Below are positions 9,516-17,149 of a stretch of 64,000 bases of DNA, in pieces. Both the position numbers and the translations under genes were made by a program. The notes beneath the pieces were generated by a model. It saw only the letters and a list, made by a program, of their open reading frames with translations, was not told the origin of the DNA and did no database searches. The stretch covers positions 1-64,000 of IMG/VR virus record IMGVR_UViG_3300037852_000136; one strand, 5' to 3'. This DNA comes from a virus. The stretch's first letter is position 1; each line of letters starts with the position of its first letter.

Positions 9516-11539
9516 AAAAAGTTATTGTCCTTGTTCTGCTGCTTTATCCCGCGGTCGCGGGAGGGCAGCCGGTGCAGCAAAGCGGAAATGTCACGCCTGG
9601 ACACGTCCCCGTTTGGATCACCAATGGTGTTGTGGGTGACGGGGGCACAGCTGCGCAAGGCGCGCTGTCTAGCCTCGGCATCACGGCTTCGGGTCCAAGC
9701 TTCTGCATCAACAGCGACCTTACGTCCGCCGCCGGCTGGCAGCAGTTTTGTTTTGGCGTAACGACCGCGGGCGGTGGTACGATCAGCGTTAAAAATTTCG
9801 GGACAGCTCCTGCCGAGCCGCTAAATATCACCGTTAACGGAACAAACTACAATTTCCCATTCGTAGCTTCAGGAATTATCGGACCAAATAGTACGACAGT
9901 AGGTGATTTGGCACTATGGAATAATACCTCCGGCACGCTACTAAAAGACGCCGCCATGTCGGGCGATGTCACGATGAACGGCAGCGGCGTCACTTCTCTT
10001 GCTTCTGTCGTGACCGCGGGTGGCCCCACCGGCTCCGCTACGACCACGCCCATCATCACGTATGACGCTAAGGGGCGCCTCACTTTAGTGTCGGTGGCCA
10101 CGATCGCACCGCCGTGGTCTGCGATCACTGGGACGCCGACAACTCTGGCAGGCTATGGAATCACTTCTCCGCTGCCATATGCACAGGGCGGGTGCAACGC
10201 CACCACGCAAGCTGGATGCACCAACAACCTGTTTCCGACTCCCACTCGTGCTGGTGATATACCTTACTGGAACGGAACGACGTGGTTGTCGGTCGCGGGA
10301 AATAACAGCGGCAACGCCTGCCTGCAAGAAACTTCAGTCGGCGCCCCGAGCTGGACCCCGTGCAACTTCACGGCCGGTGCCACCATCTACAACGTGGTTG
10401 CGGCCTACGGAGCCAAGAGGAACTATCTGGTTCTTCTAGACGGAGCAATGTCCGGCGCGTCAACGACGCTGACCAGTGCTTCTGCGCATTTTGCCAGTGG
10501 GGATGTCGGTAAGTACATTGCGGTTGCAGGAGCGGGAGCCGGCGGTATTACGCTCTATACAACCATCGCTACTTTCGTAAACTTGACAACGATCACGCTT
10601 ACCAGCGGGAATATTTCTGGCGGAGCCATTTCCGGCAAGATCGTAGAGTACGGCAACGATGATGCCCCTGAGTTTCAAACCGCGTGGAATGCGTGCGTGA
10701 CAGGAGGCGGCGGCACTGTTTATGTTCCGGTCGGGTCCTACTTTGTTTCGCAGTTGAATATGGCTAACACGCAAGTTTCTTGTGTCCTTAAGGGTGAAGG
10801 GCCGCAATCAACCAGAATATTCCCACTTGAAATTGGCGCTTACGGAACGGCGAACGGTCACGTTTTCGATATGACGGGATCGGCGTTCATCGGGCTGACC
10901 AACTTCCAGTTCGGTGCCTACTACACGCTCGCAGTGCCAACCACCGGCATAGCGATGATGCAAGTTGCAAGCAACGTGTCAAATCGCATGTCGATAAATC
11001 ATGTCTATTTCAGCGGGCAATATTCCGGCACGACGTTTTACGATTACGGAGTGCCGTCGCTCTATACGATTTCCGACTCCGACTTTTACAACTACTTTCC
11101 GGGAGCCGGTACTCACAATGCTTTATACCTCACGAGCACCAATATATTGAGCTACACATCATCTTTTGCAACCGTCACTAGTGGCACGATTTCGACTTCT
11201 GACATTCTGTTTTCTGGCGATGAATTTCATAAATTCGCGGGTACTGGGGCGGATAATTCGGTGGTCCTTCTTGACGGTGTTGGAAACGTCCATTTTCTGA
11301 GCGGGGTCATATCCGGTGGAGCGACTACATATGTCTGGCTCAACGGTACGAACGGCACCCTTGGGTTCCTCAACGTGACGATGGAAACGGAGGGCCAGCC
11401 AGTCGAGCCGACGTATGAATACTACAGTAACTCAGCTACGTGGTCTCAATTGTCAGACCCGCTTACGACTGCTATCGTTACGACCTCGAAATACAACGTA
11501 GCTGTTACGACCAATACGGAGACCTTTTCCAACCACTAA
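9512..11539 (+). CDS. Tailspike-like protein with pectin-lyase fold
   Basis: The ATG at 9512 overlaps the previous stop (ATGA) and gives a 675-residue product with a signal-like start (KKVIVLVLLLYPAVAGG). Then comes the shared QSG-TPGH module, a Gly/Thr-rich region, and from about residue 385 a sequence typical of the pectate-lyase/SGNH-like beta-helix of tailspikes: DDAPEFQTAWNAC, GGTVYVPVGSYFVS and LKGEGPQSTRIFP. Such spikes trimerise and cleave or bind surface polysaccharide. The AT-richer 3' half suggests exchange with other phages. A dispersed hairpin (9548-9561) lies in the signal-peptide codons. Confidence 0.7.
   Translation: MKKVIVLVLLLYPAVAGGQPVQQSGNVTPGHVPVWITNGVVGDGGTAAQGALSSLGITASGPSFCINSDLTSAAGWQQFCFGVTTAGGGTISVKNFGTAPAEPLNITVNGTNYNFPFVASGIIGPNSTTVGDLALWNNTSGTLLKDAAMSGDVTMNGSGVTSLASVVTAGGPTGSATTTPIITYDAKGRLTLVSVATIAPPWSAITGTPTTLAGYGITSPLPYAQGGCNATTQAGCTNNLFPTPTRAGDIPYWNGTTWLSVAGNNSGNACLQETSVGAPSWTPCNFTAGATIYNVVAAYGAKRNYLVLLDGAMSGASTTLTSASAHFASGDVGKYIAVAGAGAGGITLYTTIATFVNLTTITLTSGNISGGAISGKIVEYGNDDAPEFQTAWNACVTGGGGTVYVPVGSYFVSQLNMANTQVSCVLKGEGPQSTRIFPLEIGAYGTANGHVFDMTGSAFIGLTNFQFGAYYTLAVPTTGIAMMQVASNVSNRMSINHVYFSGQYSGTTFYDYGVPSLYTISDSDFYNYFPGAGTHNALYLTSTNILSYTSSFATVTSGTISTSDILFSGDEFHKFAGTGADNSVVLLDGVGNVHFLSGVISGGATTYVWLNGTNGTLGFLNVTMETEGQPVEPTYEYYSNSATWSQLSDPLTTAIVTTSKYNVAVTTNTETFSNH
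9548..9561. repeat. Dispersed hairpin, copy 2 (in gene)
   Basis: CCCGC-GGTC-GCGGG; in frame it encodes P-A-V-A-G. It is identical in sequence to the copy at 24232. Confidence 0.7.
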
Positions 11540-11585
11540 AACTGCCAGTTGCGGCGGTAAAGAAACAGGCGTAAAGTCCCCGCCC

Positions 11586-11948
11586 ATGCGGCTCCCGCTC
11601 GCCATAGCTTTGTGCCTGTTGCCCAGCCTAGGGATAGCGCGGGACAACGGCCAATGGGGCAGCCAAACCAGCGTGCGCGAATGGTTCCAGGGCTTGCAGC
11701 AGCCGGACAATCCGCGCGTCTCGTGCTGCGGTGAAGCTGACGCGTTCGAGGCCGACACGTTCGAGGTTGAAGGCGACCACTACGTCGCGATAATCACGGA
11801 CGGCAGGGGCGTTATCGCGAACGGCACTCGCATCAATGTTCCGAACTACAAGATGAAGTACGACAGCGGCAACCCAACCGGCCACGGCATCATATTTCTC
11901 GACACCAAAATGTTGGTGTTCTGCTACGTCGCACCCGGAGGAGCTTAA
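11586..11948 (+). CDS. Exported Cys-Cys protein of the Rhizobiales type
   Basis: 120 residues with a signal-like start (RLPLAIALCLLPSLGIA). The mature part has SCCGEADAFEADTFEVEG, then ANGTRINVPNYKMKYD, then NPTGHGIIFL and a final FCYVAPGG. I associate this pattern with a conserved protein of unknown function in Bradyrhizobium genomes and their prophages. It lies directly upstream of the endolysin, so a cell-envelope role during lysis is possible but unproven. A 46-nt gap separates it from the tailspike gene. Confidence 0.65.
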   Translation: MRLPLAIALCLLPSLGIARDNGQWGSQTSVREWFQGLQQPDNPRVSCCGEADAFEADTFEVEGDHYVAIITDGRGVIANGTRINVPNYKMKYDSGNPTGHGIIFLDTKMLVFCYVAPGGA

Positions 11949-11951
11949 ATC

Positions 11952-12581
11952 ATGCCCAACAAACCCGTCGTCATCGATATCTATCACGGCGATCCGGTCG
12001 AGGATTTCCAGGCCGTCAAGGACTTCGGCATCGTCGGCGTGATCCACAAGGCGAGCGAGGGGCTGAACGACACTGACCCTCTCTACGATGTTCGCCGCCA
12101 GGCCTTCACCGCCATCGGCATGAAGTGGGGCGCATACCACTTCATGCACGACGGTAACGGTGCCGCGCAGGCAGATCACTTTCTTGAGGTCGCGAAGCCT
12201 GACGATGATACGCTGCTCGCCTGCGATTGGGAGAACAATTCCAGCGGTGGCGGCTATCCGTCCGTGCAAACCGTCAAGGATTTTTGCCAACGCATAAACG
12301 ACAAGCTCGGGCGCTGGCCGGTCCTCTACTCCGGAAACGTCGCCAAGGAGGCCCTCAAGGGCAAGGACCCATTTTTCGCAAACCTGCGGCTTTGGCTGTG
12401 TCAGTACGGTGCCAAGTGGAAGGTGCAAACGAGCTGGACGACGCCATGGCTGTGGCAGCAGAACGGGGATGACTTCGGTCCCGGCCCGCACCAGATCCCC
12501 GGCATCAAGGGCAACTGCGACAACAACTGCTTGGTCGACCCGATGACGGTGGATGATCTCCTTGCGGAGTGGGCGACATGA
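11952..12581 (+). CDS. Endolysin, GH25-type muramidase
   Basis: 209 residues, about the length of a single GH25 domain. VVIDIYHGD near the start supplies the first acidic position, KASEGLNDTDP follows the lysozyme strand pattern, WGAYHFMHDG is the family's YHF strand, and LACDWEN carries the expected Asp-x-Glu catalytic pair. WPVLYSGN and LWLCQYG complete the barrel. It would cut the peptidoglycan glycan chain at lysis. No signal peptide is present, so it should need a holin. RBS-like GGAGGAG lies before the ATG. Its stop overlaps the next ATG. Confidence 0.9.
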   Translation: MPNKPVVIDIYHGDPVEDFQAVKDFGIVGVIHKASEGLNDTDPLYDVRRQAFTAIGMKWGAYHFMHDGNGAAQADHFLEVAKPDDDTLLACDWENNSSGGGYPSVQTVKDFCQRINDKLGRWPVLYSGNVAKEALKGKDPFFANLRLWLCQYGAKWKVQTSWTTPWLWQQNGDDFGPGPHQIPGIKGNCDNNCLVDPMTVDDLLAEWAT

Positions 12582-12829
12582 ACGCCGTCTCGATTTTCGC
12601 CATCGTGGTGACAATCATCCTCGCCGGGATGCTGGCGGCCAGCAGCTCGGGGTTCTACCAGCCGGGATCGTTCTCGGGGCCGGAACCAACCAACGAGCAA
12701 GCCGCCGCTTGTCTCTCTGACGCACTGCGGCTTTGCGACATCAAGGTCGTGGACCGCACCGAGATCAAGGCGTGCCTGATGCGGCACCGCAATCAGCTCA
12801 GCCCGGAATGCCGGAGCGCTTTCCGATGA
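12578..12829 (+). CDS. Small membrane or exported Cys-rich protein
   Basis: 83 residues from the ATG that overlaps the endolysin stop (ATGA). One hydrophobic segment (IFAIVVTIILAGMLAA) is followed by a region with CLSDALRLC and CLMRHRNQLSPECRSAF, which resembles the Cys-rich repeat (C..H...LS..CR) of periplasmic proteins. Position next to the endolysin suggests a lysis accessory such as a spanin-like protein, but no lipobox or coiled coil confirms this. Confidence 0.6.
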   Translation: MNAVSIFAIVVTIILAGMLAASSSGFYQPGSFSGPEPTNEQAAACLSDALRLCDIKVVDRTEIKACLMRHRNQLSPECRSAFR

Positions 12830-12996
12830 GCCGTCCCGAATTCAAATACACCTGCTCACTCGCGGAGTTCCGGGCCGGAATGCCGAGCGATGAATATATC
12901 CGACGATACGAGGCATGGTGCTTCGGGCTGACGATTGAGGACTACCGGGCGCGAATCGCGGCCGGGCAGAGGCTGTTCACCAATCTCCGAAACTGA
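12826..12996 (+). CDS. Small hypothetical protein
   Basis: 56 residues, starting at an ATG that overlaps the upstream stop. It is charged and aromatic (EFKYTCSLAEFRAGMPSDEY) with no membrane segment. Coupling to the lysis genes is the only functional hint. Confidence 0.55.
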   Translation: MSRPEFKYTCSLAEFRAGMPSDEYIRRYEAWCFGLTIEDYRARIAAGQRLFTNLRN

Positions 12997-13007
12997 GGAT
13001 CAAAGCC

Positions 13008-13208
13008 ATGGACACTCCCAATCTCGACAAGATGCTGCGAGACGCGGCAGGCGGCACCAGCATCTTCACGTTGGAAAAAGAAGTCCCGGCCGCTCTGAAA
13101 GAGTTTTCCGCTTGGAAGGCCGACATGGAAAGTCGGCTGACTGCGCTCGAAGGGCCGTCTAACGTCGTCGGCGGGCGTCATCCCGGATCAACAGGATCGG
13201 GCGATTGA
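13008..13208 (+). CDS. Small coiled-coil protein
   Basis: 66 residues with a GAGG RBS ahead of the ATG. The middle part (LEKEVPAALKEFSAWKADME) is predicted helical. It ends in a Gly-rich tail and abuts the next gene. Similar small proteins occur beside phage lysis genes. Function unknown. Confidence 0.5.
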   Translation: MDTPNLDKMLRDAAGGTSIFTLEKEVPAALKEFSAWKADMESRLTALEGPSNVVGGRHPGSTGSGD

Positions 13209-13209
13209 C

Positions 13210-14256
13210 ATGGACACCCCGTCTCCGACCACTCCGCTTTCGACCATGACTTCGATTCTGACCACGGCTGCTACTTTGGGGTTGACGGGGCTTGGCACCT
13301 TCCTGGCTACCCATGGCCTTATGAACTCAAGCGGCACCGAGGCACTGATCTCCCTCGCCCCGTTCGTAGCCGCCGCCGGAGTGGCTACATGGAGGGAATA
13401 CGTGCGCCCCATCCTGACCGCCCAGCTTGAAGTGCTTAAGGCAAAATCGCTCGCCCAGGCTGCGGCGCTCAAAGCTGCCAACGCTCCCAAGGTCACGGTG
13501 GCGCAGATTGCCGCCCAGAGCCCCACCATGGACGCGACCCAGGTGGTCAAGGCTATCGCAACCCTGCCACCCGAGATCAAGGCAACCGTAGGACCTCCAG
13601 CGACGCCCGCGGCGAGCTTCCCGCCCCCGAAGGCTATCCTTGGCTTGGCTCTCGTGGCCGCGTTCCTAGGGCTGCTCGGCCCCGGCGCAGCCCATGCCCA
13701 GCAGGGCAACCGATCGAACCCGCCGATCCGCAATACCCCGGCCCTGACCGGCAATCCCATCCAGGACATCAAGAACGCCACCCAGCCGGCCGGCGCCAGC
13801 AGCGAGATCAAGCTGACTGGCGACCCGATCGCCGATCTGCACGCCGCCATCACCAAGGGGGGCGCCAAGCTGATCCTGCACCTGAAGCAAAGCTACGCGC
13901 TGGCCATGGCCAAGGGATCGAGCGGGAGCGCCGACAACACCTCGGCGATGTGCACGCGCGCGCTGGTTCCGATTGTCGATCTGGTCGTCAACGGCCCCAA
14001 GATGGGCACCCTCGATCCGGCCGACTCGATGAACCTGACCTCCGACGAGGTGACCGCGGCGGCCGACACCAGCGAGCCCGAGGGGCCGATCGTGGCGATT
14101 GAGAAGCTGCGCATCCTGCGGTTGGCGGTCACCAGCCCGGCGCTTAATGACGCCTGCGGAGCGCTGGTGCAGGATGAGGTCAAGAACGCGCAAGCTCTTG
14201 TCGGTAAGATTACGAGCCTGATCACGGGCGTCGGGCTGCTGCCGGCGGGGTTGTGA
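13210..14256 (+). CDS. Holin-like domain fused to exported region
   Basis: 348 residues. The N-terminal 85 residues have two hydrophobic stretches (TLGLTGLGTFLATHGL and LISLAPFVAAAGVATW) followed by a charged helix, the layout of several phage holins. Residues about 145-165 form another hydrophobic segment (GLALVAAFLGLLGPGAAHAQ) with an AHA-Q signal-peptidase-like site. The last 180 residues are hydrophilic, with a Cys in SAMCTRALVP and one in NDACGALV. The order suggests a membrane anchor, a cleavable or third membrane segment, then a periplasmic domain. Position after the endolysin supports a lysis role. Family not recognised. Confidence 0.6.
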   Translation: MDTPSPTTPLSTMTSILTTAATLGLTGLGTFLATHGLMNSSGTEALISLAPFVAAAGVATWREYVRPILTAQLEVLKAKSLAQAAALKAANAPKVTVAQIAAQSPTMDATQVVKAIATLPPEIKATVGPPATPAASFPPPKAILGLALVAAFLGLLGPGAAHAQQGNRSNPPIRNTPALTGNPIQDIKNATQPAGASSEIKLTGDPIADLHAAITKGGAKLILHLKQSYALAMAKGSSGSADNTSAMCTRALVPIVDLVVNGPKMGTLDPADSMNLTSDEVTAAADTSEPEGPIVAIEKLRILRLAVTSPALNDACGALVQDEVKNAQALVGKITSLITGVGLLPAGL

Positions 14257-14265
14257 TCTGGCGCC

Positions 14266-14736
14266 ATGGCTGATCAGCGCATCGTCCGCCCCGATCCCGA
14301 TCCGACCGAGCGGACGATCGAGCAGTCGCTGCGGGAGATAGCGAACATCGAAAAATTCCTGTCGGGCGCGATTAAAGCCCTCCAGGATCTAATCGAGGAG
14401 AAGCTGATCGGTGTCGCCACACAATTCCTCATGCGCGATACGGCTCTCGCCGCCGCCTTCAAGGCTGCACAGGATGCAGTGACAGAACAAAATAAGGCAA
14501 GCGCAACGGCGATCTCTAAGAGCGAGCTGGCCACTGCAGAAAGTATCAAGCAATTGCAGACCATTTTTCAGACCGCGAGCCAGGCGACCAACGACAAGAT
14601 TGATGACCTGAAATCGCGGATGGACAAGGGCGAGGGACGGGCAAAAGGGCTCGGCGATGGATGGGGCTATCTGGTCGGCGGCATCGGTGTGGTTTGGGGA
14701 ATTGTCGCGACTGTTGAATTGGTAACGAAACACTGA
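14266..14736 (+). CDS. Coiled-coil protein with C-terminal membrane segment
   Basis: 156 residues. A long helical region (EQSLREIANIEKFLSGAIKA to DDLKSRMDKGEG) is followed by Gly-rich residues and one hydrophobic segment (GWGYLVGGIGVVWGIVATVE). This layout is common in small phage membrane proteins near lysis genes and resembles a pinholin or antiholin partner. The role is inferred only from topology and position. Confidence 0.6.
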   Translation: MADQRIVRPDPDPTERTIEQSLREIANIEKFLSGAIKALQDLIEEKLIGVATQFLMRDTALAAAFKAAQDAVTEQNKASATAISKSELATAESIKQLQTIFQTASQATNDKIDDLKSRMDKGEGRAKGLGDGWGYLVGGIGVVWGIVATVELVTKH

Positions 14737-14833
14737 AGGATTCACTGTGTTGTCGAAAATGTTCCCGTAGAACTCGGCTAGGGACGCCGGACGCACCAAG
14801 CAAGTGCGCCTCTCTTTCGAAAGAGCTTTGGAG

Positions 14834-15148
14834 ATGTCTGATACGGGACTTATGGACTATGGGAAATTTGCCCTTGAATTTATAGCCGGAGGCGGGGCAC
14901 TGGCGGCCATCTTGGTAAAAATGGGGAGAATGGCGGGGACGTTCGAGCAAGTGAGCGATCAGCAATCGAAAGAGCTGTTGGAGCTAAAGGTCTCCATCGA
15001 AAAGCTGGAAGAGGTAGTAACGACCGTCGCTGTTCAGAAGGTGGTAATGGAGAACCTGCAAAGCCAGATCACCATGCTGACAAAGTGGTACGACGAATTG
15101 AGGCATGGGCGCGGACTGATCCGCAACGGCGAACACGCGAGTGATTAG
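14834..15148 (+). CDS. Membrane protein with coiled coil
   Basis: About 104 residues from the ATG at 14834; an in-frame GTG at 14804 and an ATG at 14852 are alternatives and none has a clear RBS. One hydrophobic segment (FIAGGGALAAILVKMG) precedes a long helical region (LLELKVSIEKLEEVVTTVAV). It is the mirror arrangement of the upstream protein. It is the last rightward gene before the leftward cluster. Function unknown; lysis accessory possible. Confidence 0.55.
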   Translation: MSDTGLMDYGKFALEFIAGGGALAAILVKMGRMAGTFEQVSDQQSKELLELKVSIEKLEEVVTTVAVQKVVMENLQSQITMLTKWYDELRHGRGLIRNGEHASD

Positions 15149-15216
15149 GCAAGAACTTCGTGACAGCCGCAGTTGCAGCCGCCGAGGCATTTCCAATAGT
15201 CAAATACGTCGCTCAT
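15145..15216 (-). CDS. Cys-rich micropeptide
   Basis: 23 codons read on the minus strand: MSDVFDYWKCLGGCNCGCHE followed by VLA. Four Cys and one His within ten residues look like a small metal site. A GAGG lies about 12 nt before the ATG. Its end overlaps the convergent gene by four bases. It would be the last gene of the leftward operon. Too short to be sure. Confidence 0.4.
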   Translation of the reverse strand: MSDVFDYWKCLGGCNCGCHEVLA

Positions 15217-15228
15217 GGTGGTGCATCC

Positions 15229-15495
15229 TCAGGTAGGACTTTGCGTGGTGCTGGTCGGCCCTTGCCAACCATCGCCGCGCTGGCTGCGGTTCATCTCGTA
15301 CAACCGCTCGATGGCTCGGTAGGCATCTCCGCAGGCTTTTCCGTCGTTGTCGAACCAAAACGTTACCGTACACCAATGATTAGGATCATTGCTGTGAACA
15401 GATATGGCGATATCCTTAGCTTTGAGCATCGCGAGTGCGCCCGGTAATCGATTGCGCAATATGTCGATGGCAGTTCTGATGCCGCTGAACGTCAT
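15229..15495 (-). CDS. Hypothetical protein
   Basis: 88 residues. The ATG overlaps the stop of the gene upstream on this strand (ATGA). SVHSNDPNHWCTVTFWFDND looks like a beta hairpin and is followed by a helix (YRAIERLYEMNR). No family recognised. Part of the leftward chain of small genes. Confidence 0.6.
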   Translation of the reverse strand: MTFSGIRTAIDILRNRLPGALAMLKAKDIAISVHSNDPNHWCTVTFWFDNDGKACGDAYRAIERLYEMNRSQRGDGWQGPTSTTQSPT

Positions 15496-15695
15496 TTTTC
15501 CTCCTTCGCGCCGCCGACATCCTCACCGAGAGCGAGCGCTCGGCTTGCGATCTCGACGGCTTTTGCGAATTTGCCGTAGGCGCCCTGGCTTCCAGGGGGC
15601 AGTTCCACAATCATTCTCATCGACTGCTCAAGATATCCGACTCGACGAGCTAGCCGCTCCAGCCGCTCGAGGCTTTCTGCCGCCCGGTCTGTCAT
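15492..15695 (-). CDS. Small helical protein
   Basis: 67 residues from the ATG at 15695, which overlaps the upstream stop; the longer frame is not needed. RAAESLERLERLARRVGYLE is a strong amphipathic helix. Function unknown. Confidence 0.6.
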   Translation of the reverse strand: MTDRAAESLERLERLARRVGYLEQSMRMIVELPPGSQGAYGKFAKAVEIASRALALGEDVGGAKEEK

Positions 15696-15892
15696 CGAAT
15701 GTCTCCGGCAGGCGGTTCCGGTAGCAGCATCCAATGCGTCGGGTTGAAATCGTCGGTCTCGGGAACTCGACATTTCCCCTCATCATCCATGCATCCGATT
15801 TGGATGGCACCCAGGGTCGCATCCCAATCTTCGTCGTAAACGAGAATTGCTTCCCATTTCGGCGCCGTATCGATTGCCTGCCACTCAGCCAC
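15692..15892 (-). CDS. DUF551-like protein
   Basis: 66 residues. It has the W-x-x-IDTAP start (MAEWQAIDTAPKWEAILVYD) and the THWMLLPEPP ending characteristic of the DUF551 family. That family is common in phages and has no known biochemical role. Its stop overlaps the next ATG. Confidence 0.8.
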   Translation of the reverse strand: MAEWQAIDTAPKWEAILVYDEDWDATLGAIQIGCMDDEGKCRVPETDDFNPTHWMLLPEPPAGDIR

Positions 15893-15919
15893 TGTCGCCT
15901 CCTCCTTTGATAGGACTCG

Positions 15920-16213
15920 CTATGGTATCGAGTTCAGGACGCTGATGAAGTGCTCAAGTGCCTGATCAGACTTTTCCTTCGCTGCGGTCCATCGCCTTGC
16001 GATTTCATCCCCCAGGTCAGGAGCGAATTTGGTCACCGCCTCAGCAAGCGTAACGATCTCGTCGGCACCGATTGCCTCACGCAGCACGCGGACCACGCGA
16101 AGGCATTCGCACCCGGACATACCGCAGAGATCGTCGCCGTCTCCAACGTAATTTGAGCAGCCCTGTTCATGGGCGAGGATGATGACGAGTTCAGCGTCTG
16201 TTATCCGTTGCAT
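15920..16213 (-). CDS. Hypothetical protein with Cys cluster
   Basis: 97 residues. GCSNYVGDGDDLCGMSGCEC holds several Cys that could bind metal. The rest is helical (ADEIVTLAEAVTKFAPDLGD). A copy of the intergenic CTCATCACAGGACT block lies between it and the next gene upstream. Function unknown. Confidence 0.6.
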   Translation of the reverse strand: MQRITDAELVIILAHEQGCSNYVGDGDDLCGMSGCECLRVVRVLREAIGADEIVTLAEAVTKFAPDLGDEIARRWTAAKEKSDQALEHFISVLNSIP

Positions 16214-16219
16214 GGCAGA

Positions 16220-16235
16220 GTCCTGTGATGAGACT
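16220..16235 (-). repeat. Intergenic block, copy e
   Basis: Minus-strand AGTCTCATCACAGGAC, the shared core of the block found between leftward small genes. The AGGA lies near the RBS position of the 16213 start. Confidence 0.6.
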
Positions 16236-16240
16236 ATTAG

Positions 16241-16516
16241 TTACGCAGCGGTCGGCTCTTTCCGCCAAATGCGCTTCCAGCCTTCGAACATCAGGCCGCT
16301 GATTCCGCCCCTTTGCTGTGGCTTCACAATCTGCGGAGAGGGCGGGTAGTAGGGCATGGCTTGCGCTGCGGCATTGGCGGCTGGATTGCTTGACGGCACG
16401 TAGCCCTCTACGGCCTCGAACGTCACGGTCGGCTCGTGACATGTCATGACGCAGCGCCAGAGCTTGCCATGCTTGTCCACGTAGATGTCGTCTAGTTGCG
16501 CGTCGTGCACTGTCAT
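16241..16516 (-). CDS. Small phage protein
   Basis: 91 residues starting after AGGAGGT at the ideal distance. The N-terminus (TVHDAQLDDIYVDKHGKLWR) followed by CHEPTVTFEAVEG forms a beta-rich domain that I have seen in small phage proteins of unknown function. The C-terminus is proline-rich and basic. Confidence 0.65.
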   Translation of the reverse strand: MTVHDAQLDDIYVDKHGKLWRCVMTCHEPTVTFEAVEGYVPSSNPAANAAAQAMPYYPPSPQIVKPQQRGGISGLMFEGWKRIWRKEPTAA

Positions 16517-16540
16517 TTGATACCTCCTATTGCCGACACC

Positions 16541-16566
16541 CTACTGATGGCCCTGTGATGAGAGTC
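16541..16566 (-). repeat. Intergenic block, copy a
   Basis: Plus-strand text CTACTGATGGCCCTGTGATG followed by AGAGTC. It lies between the 16571 stop and the 16516 start. Confidence 0.75.
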
Positions 16567-16570
16567 TGTG

Positions 16571-16750
16571 TCATTCTAGCGGCGTGATAGCGATGTGCCG
16601 CGCTCGTATAAACTGCCTAAAGCAAGTCTCATAGCACATCCACGGGCGCCAGTTTACGAACGTGCTCTGGCGACATCGTTTGCAGTAGAACCAGCCTGAT
16701 TGTGGCTCGCCATCGACGGTAGCCTGTTGGCGTTCACATAAATTGCTCAT
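16571..16750 (-). CDS. Small zinc-finger-like protein
   Basis: 59 residues, read directly from the minus strand. Four Cys in two pairs (FYCKRCRQ and WMCYETC) suggest a zinc-binding fold. The start (MSNLCERQQATVDGEPQSGW) is preceded by AGGGA. It fills an otherwise empty gap and is bounded by two copies of the intergenic block. Confidence 0.6.
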   Translation of the reverse strand: MSNLCERQQATVDGEPQSGWFYCKRCRQSTFVNWRPWMCYETCFRQFIRARHIAITPLE

Positions 16751-16758
16751 GCCAAGTC

Positions 16759-16781
16759 CCTACTGATGGCCCTGTGATGGG
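16759..16781 (-). repeat. Intergenic block, copy b
   Basis: CCTACTGATGGCCCTGTGAT then GGG on the plus strand. It lies between the TAA at 16790 and the ATG at 16750. Confidence 0.75.
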
Positions 16782-16789
16782 TGCTGGCG

Positions 16790-17047
16790 TTACGCGCGGG
16801 CTGTCGGCGCCAGCTTCAAATGGATCGAGAGCGTCCTGGCGCCGAGGGTGCGAGTAGCCAGGACATGCTTGCCGTCTTTCCTAACCATGGTTGCGCGCAC
16901 CTTTTTACTGCGGTCGGTCTCGATATCGCAGAGCACGTCGCACGAAACCGGCTCCATTTCATCGCAGATTGGGGCAAACCAGCTTTTGATTGCGGCCTTG
17001 TCGCGCTCGGTCGCGCAACTCATGCCCTGCCATTCTGACTTAGCCAC
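16790..17047 (-). CDS. Small beta-rich hypothetical protein
   Basis: 85 residues from the GTG at 17047, chosen because a perfect AGGAGG ends five bases before it; a GTG two codons earlier is too close. KSWFAPICDEMEPVSCDVLC and a basic second half (RKDGKHVLATRTLGARTLSI) are visible. Function unknown. Confidence 0.6.
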   Translation of the reverse strand: MAKSEWQGMSCATERDKAAIKSWFAPICDEMEPVSCDVLCDIETDRSKKVRATMVRKDGKHVLATRTLGARTLSIHLKLAPTARA

Positions 17048-17149
17048 CGTCACCTCCTACGTCCTTATTTTTGGCCGGATGCTTCCTGTCCCCCGGCCGG
17101 GACGTTGGCGGTCGATTTGCCGATAGGCCCAGCAAGATCAACCTCGGAA

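Noticed and set aside
11628-12614. 328-codon minus-strand ORF over the endolysin region
   Set aside because: It lies opposite three well-supported rightward genes, with no RBS and no recognisable motif; long antisense frames are common in such GC-rich DNA.
13188-14193. Two long minus-strand ORFs over the holin-like gene
   Set aside because: Antisense shadows; the rightward gene has coherent membrane segments and coupling.
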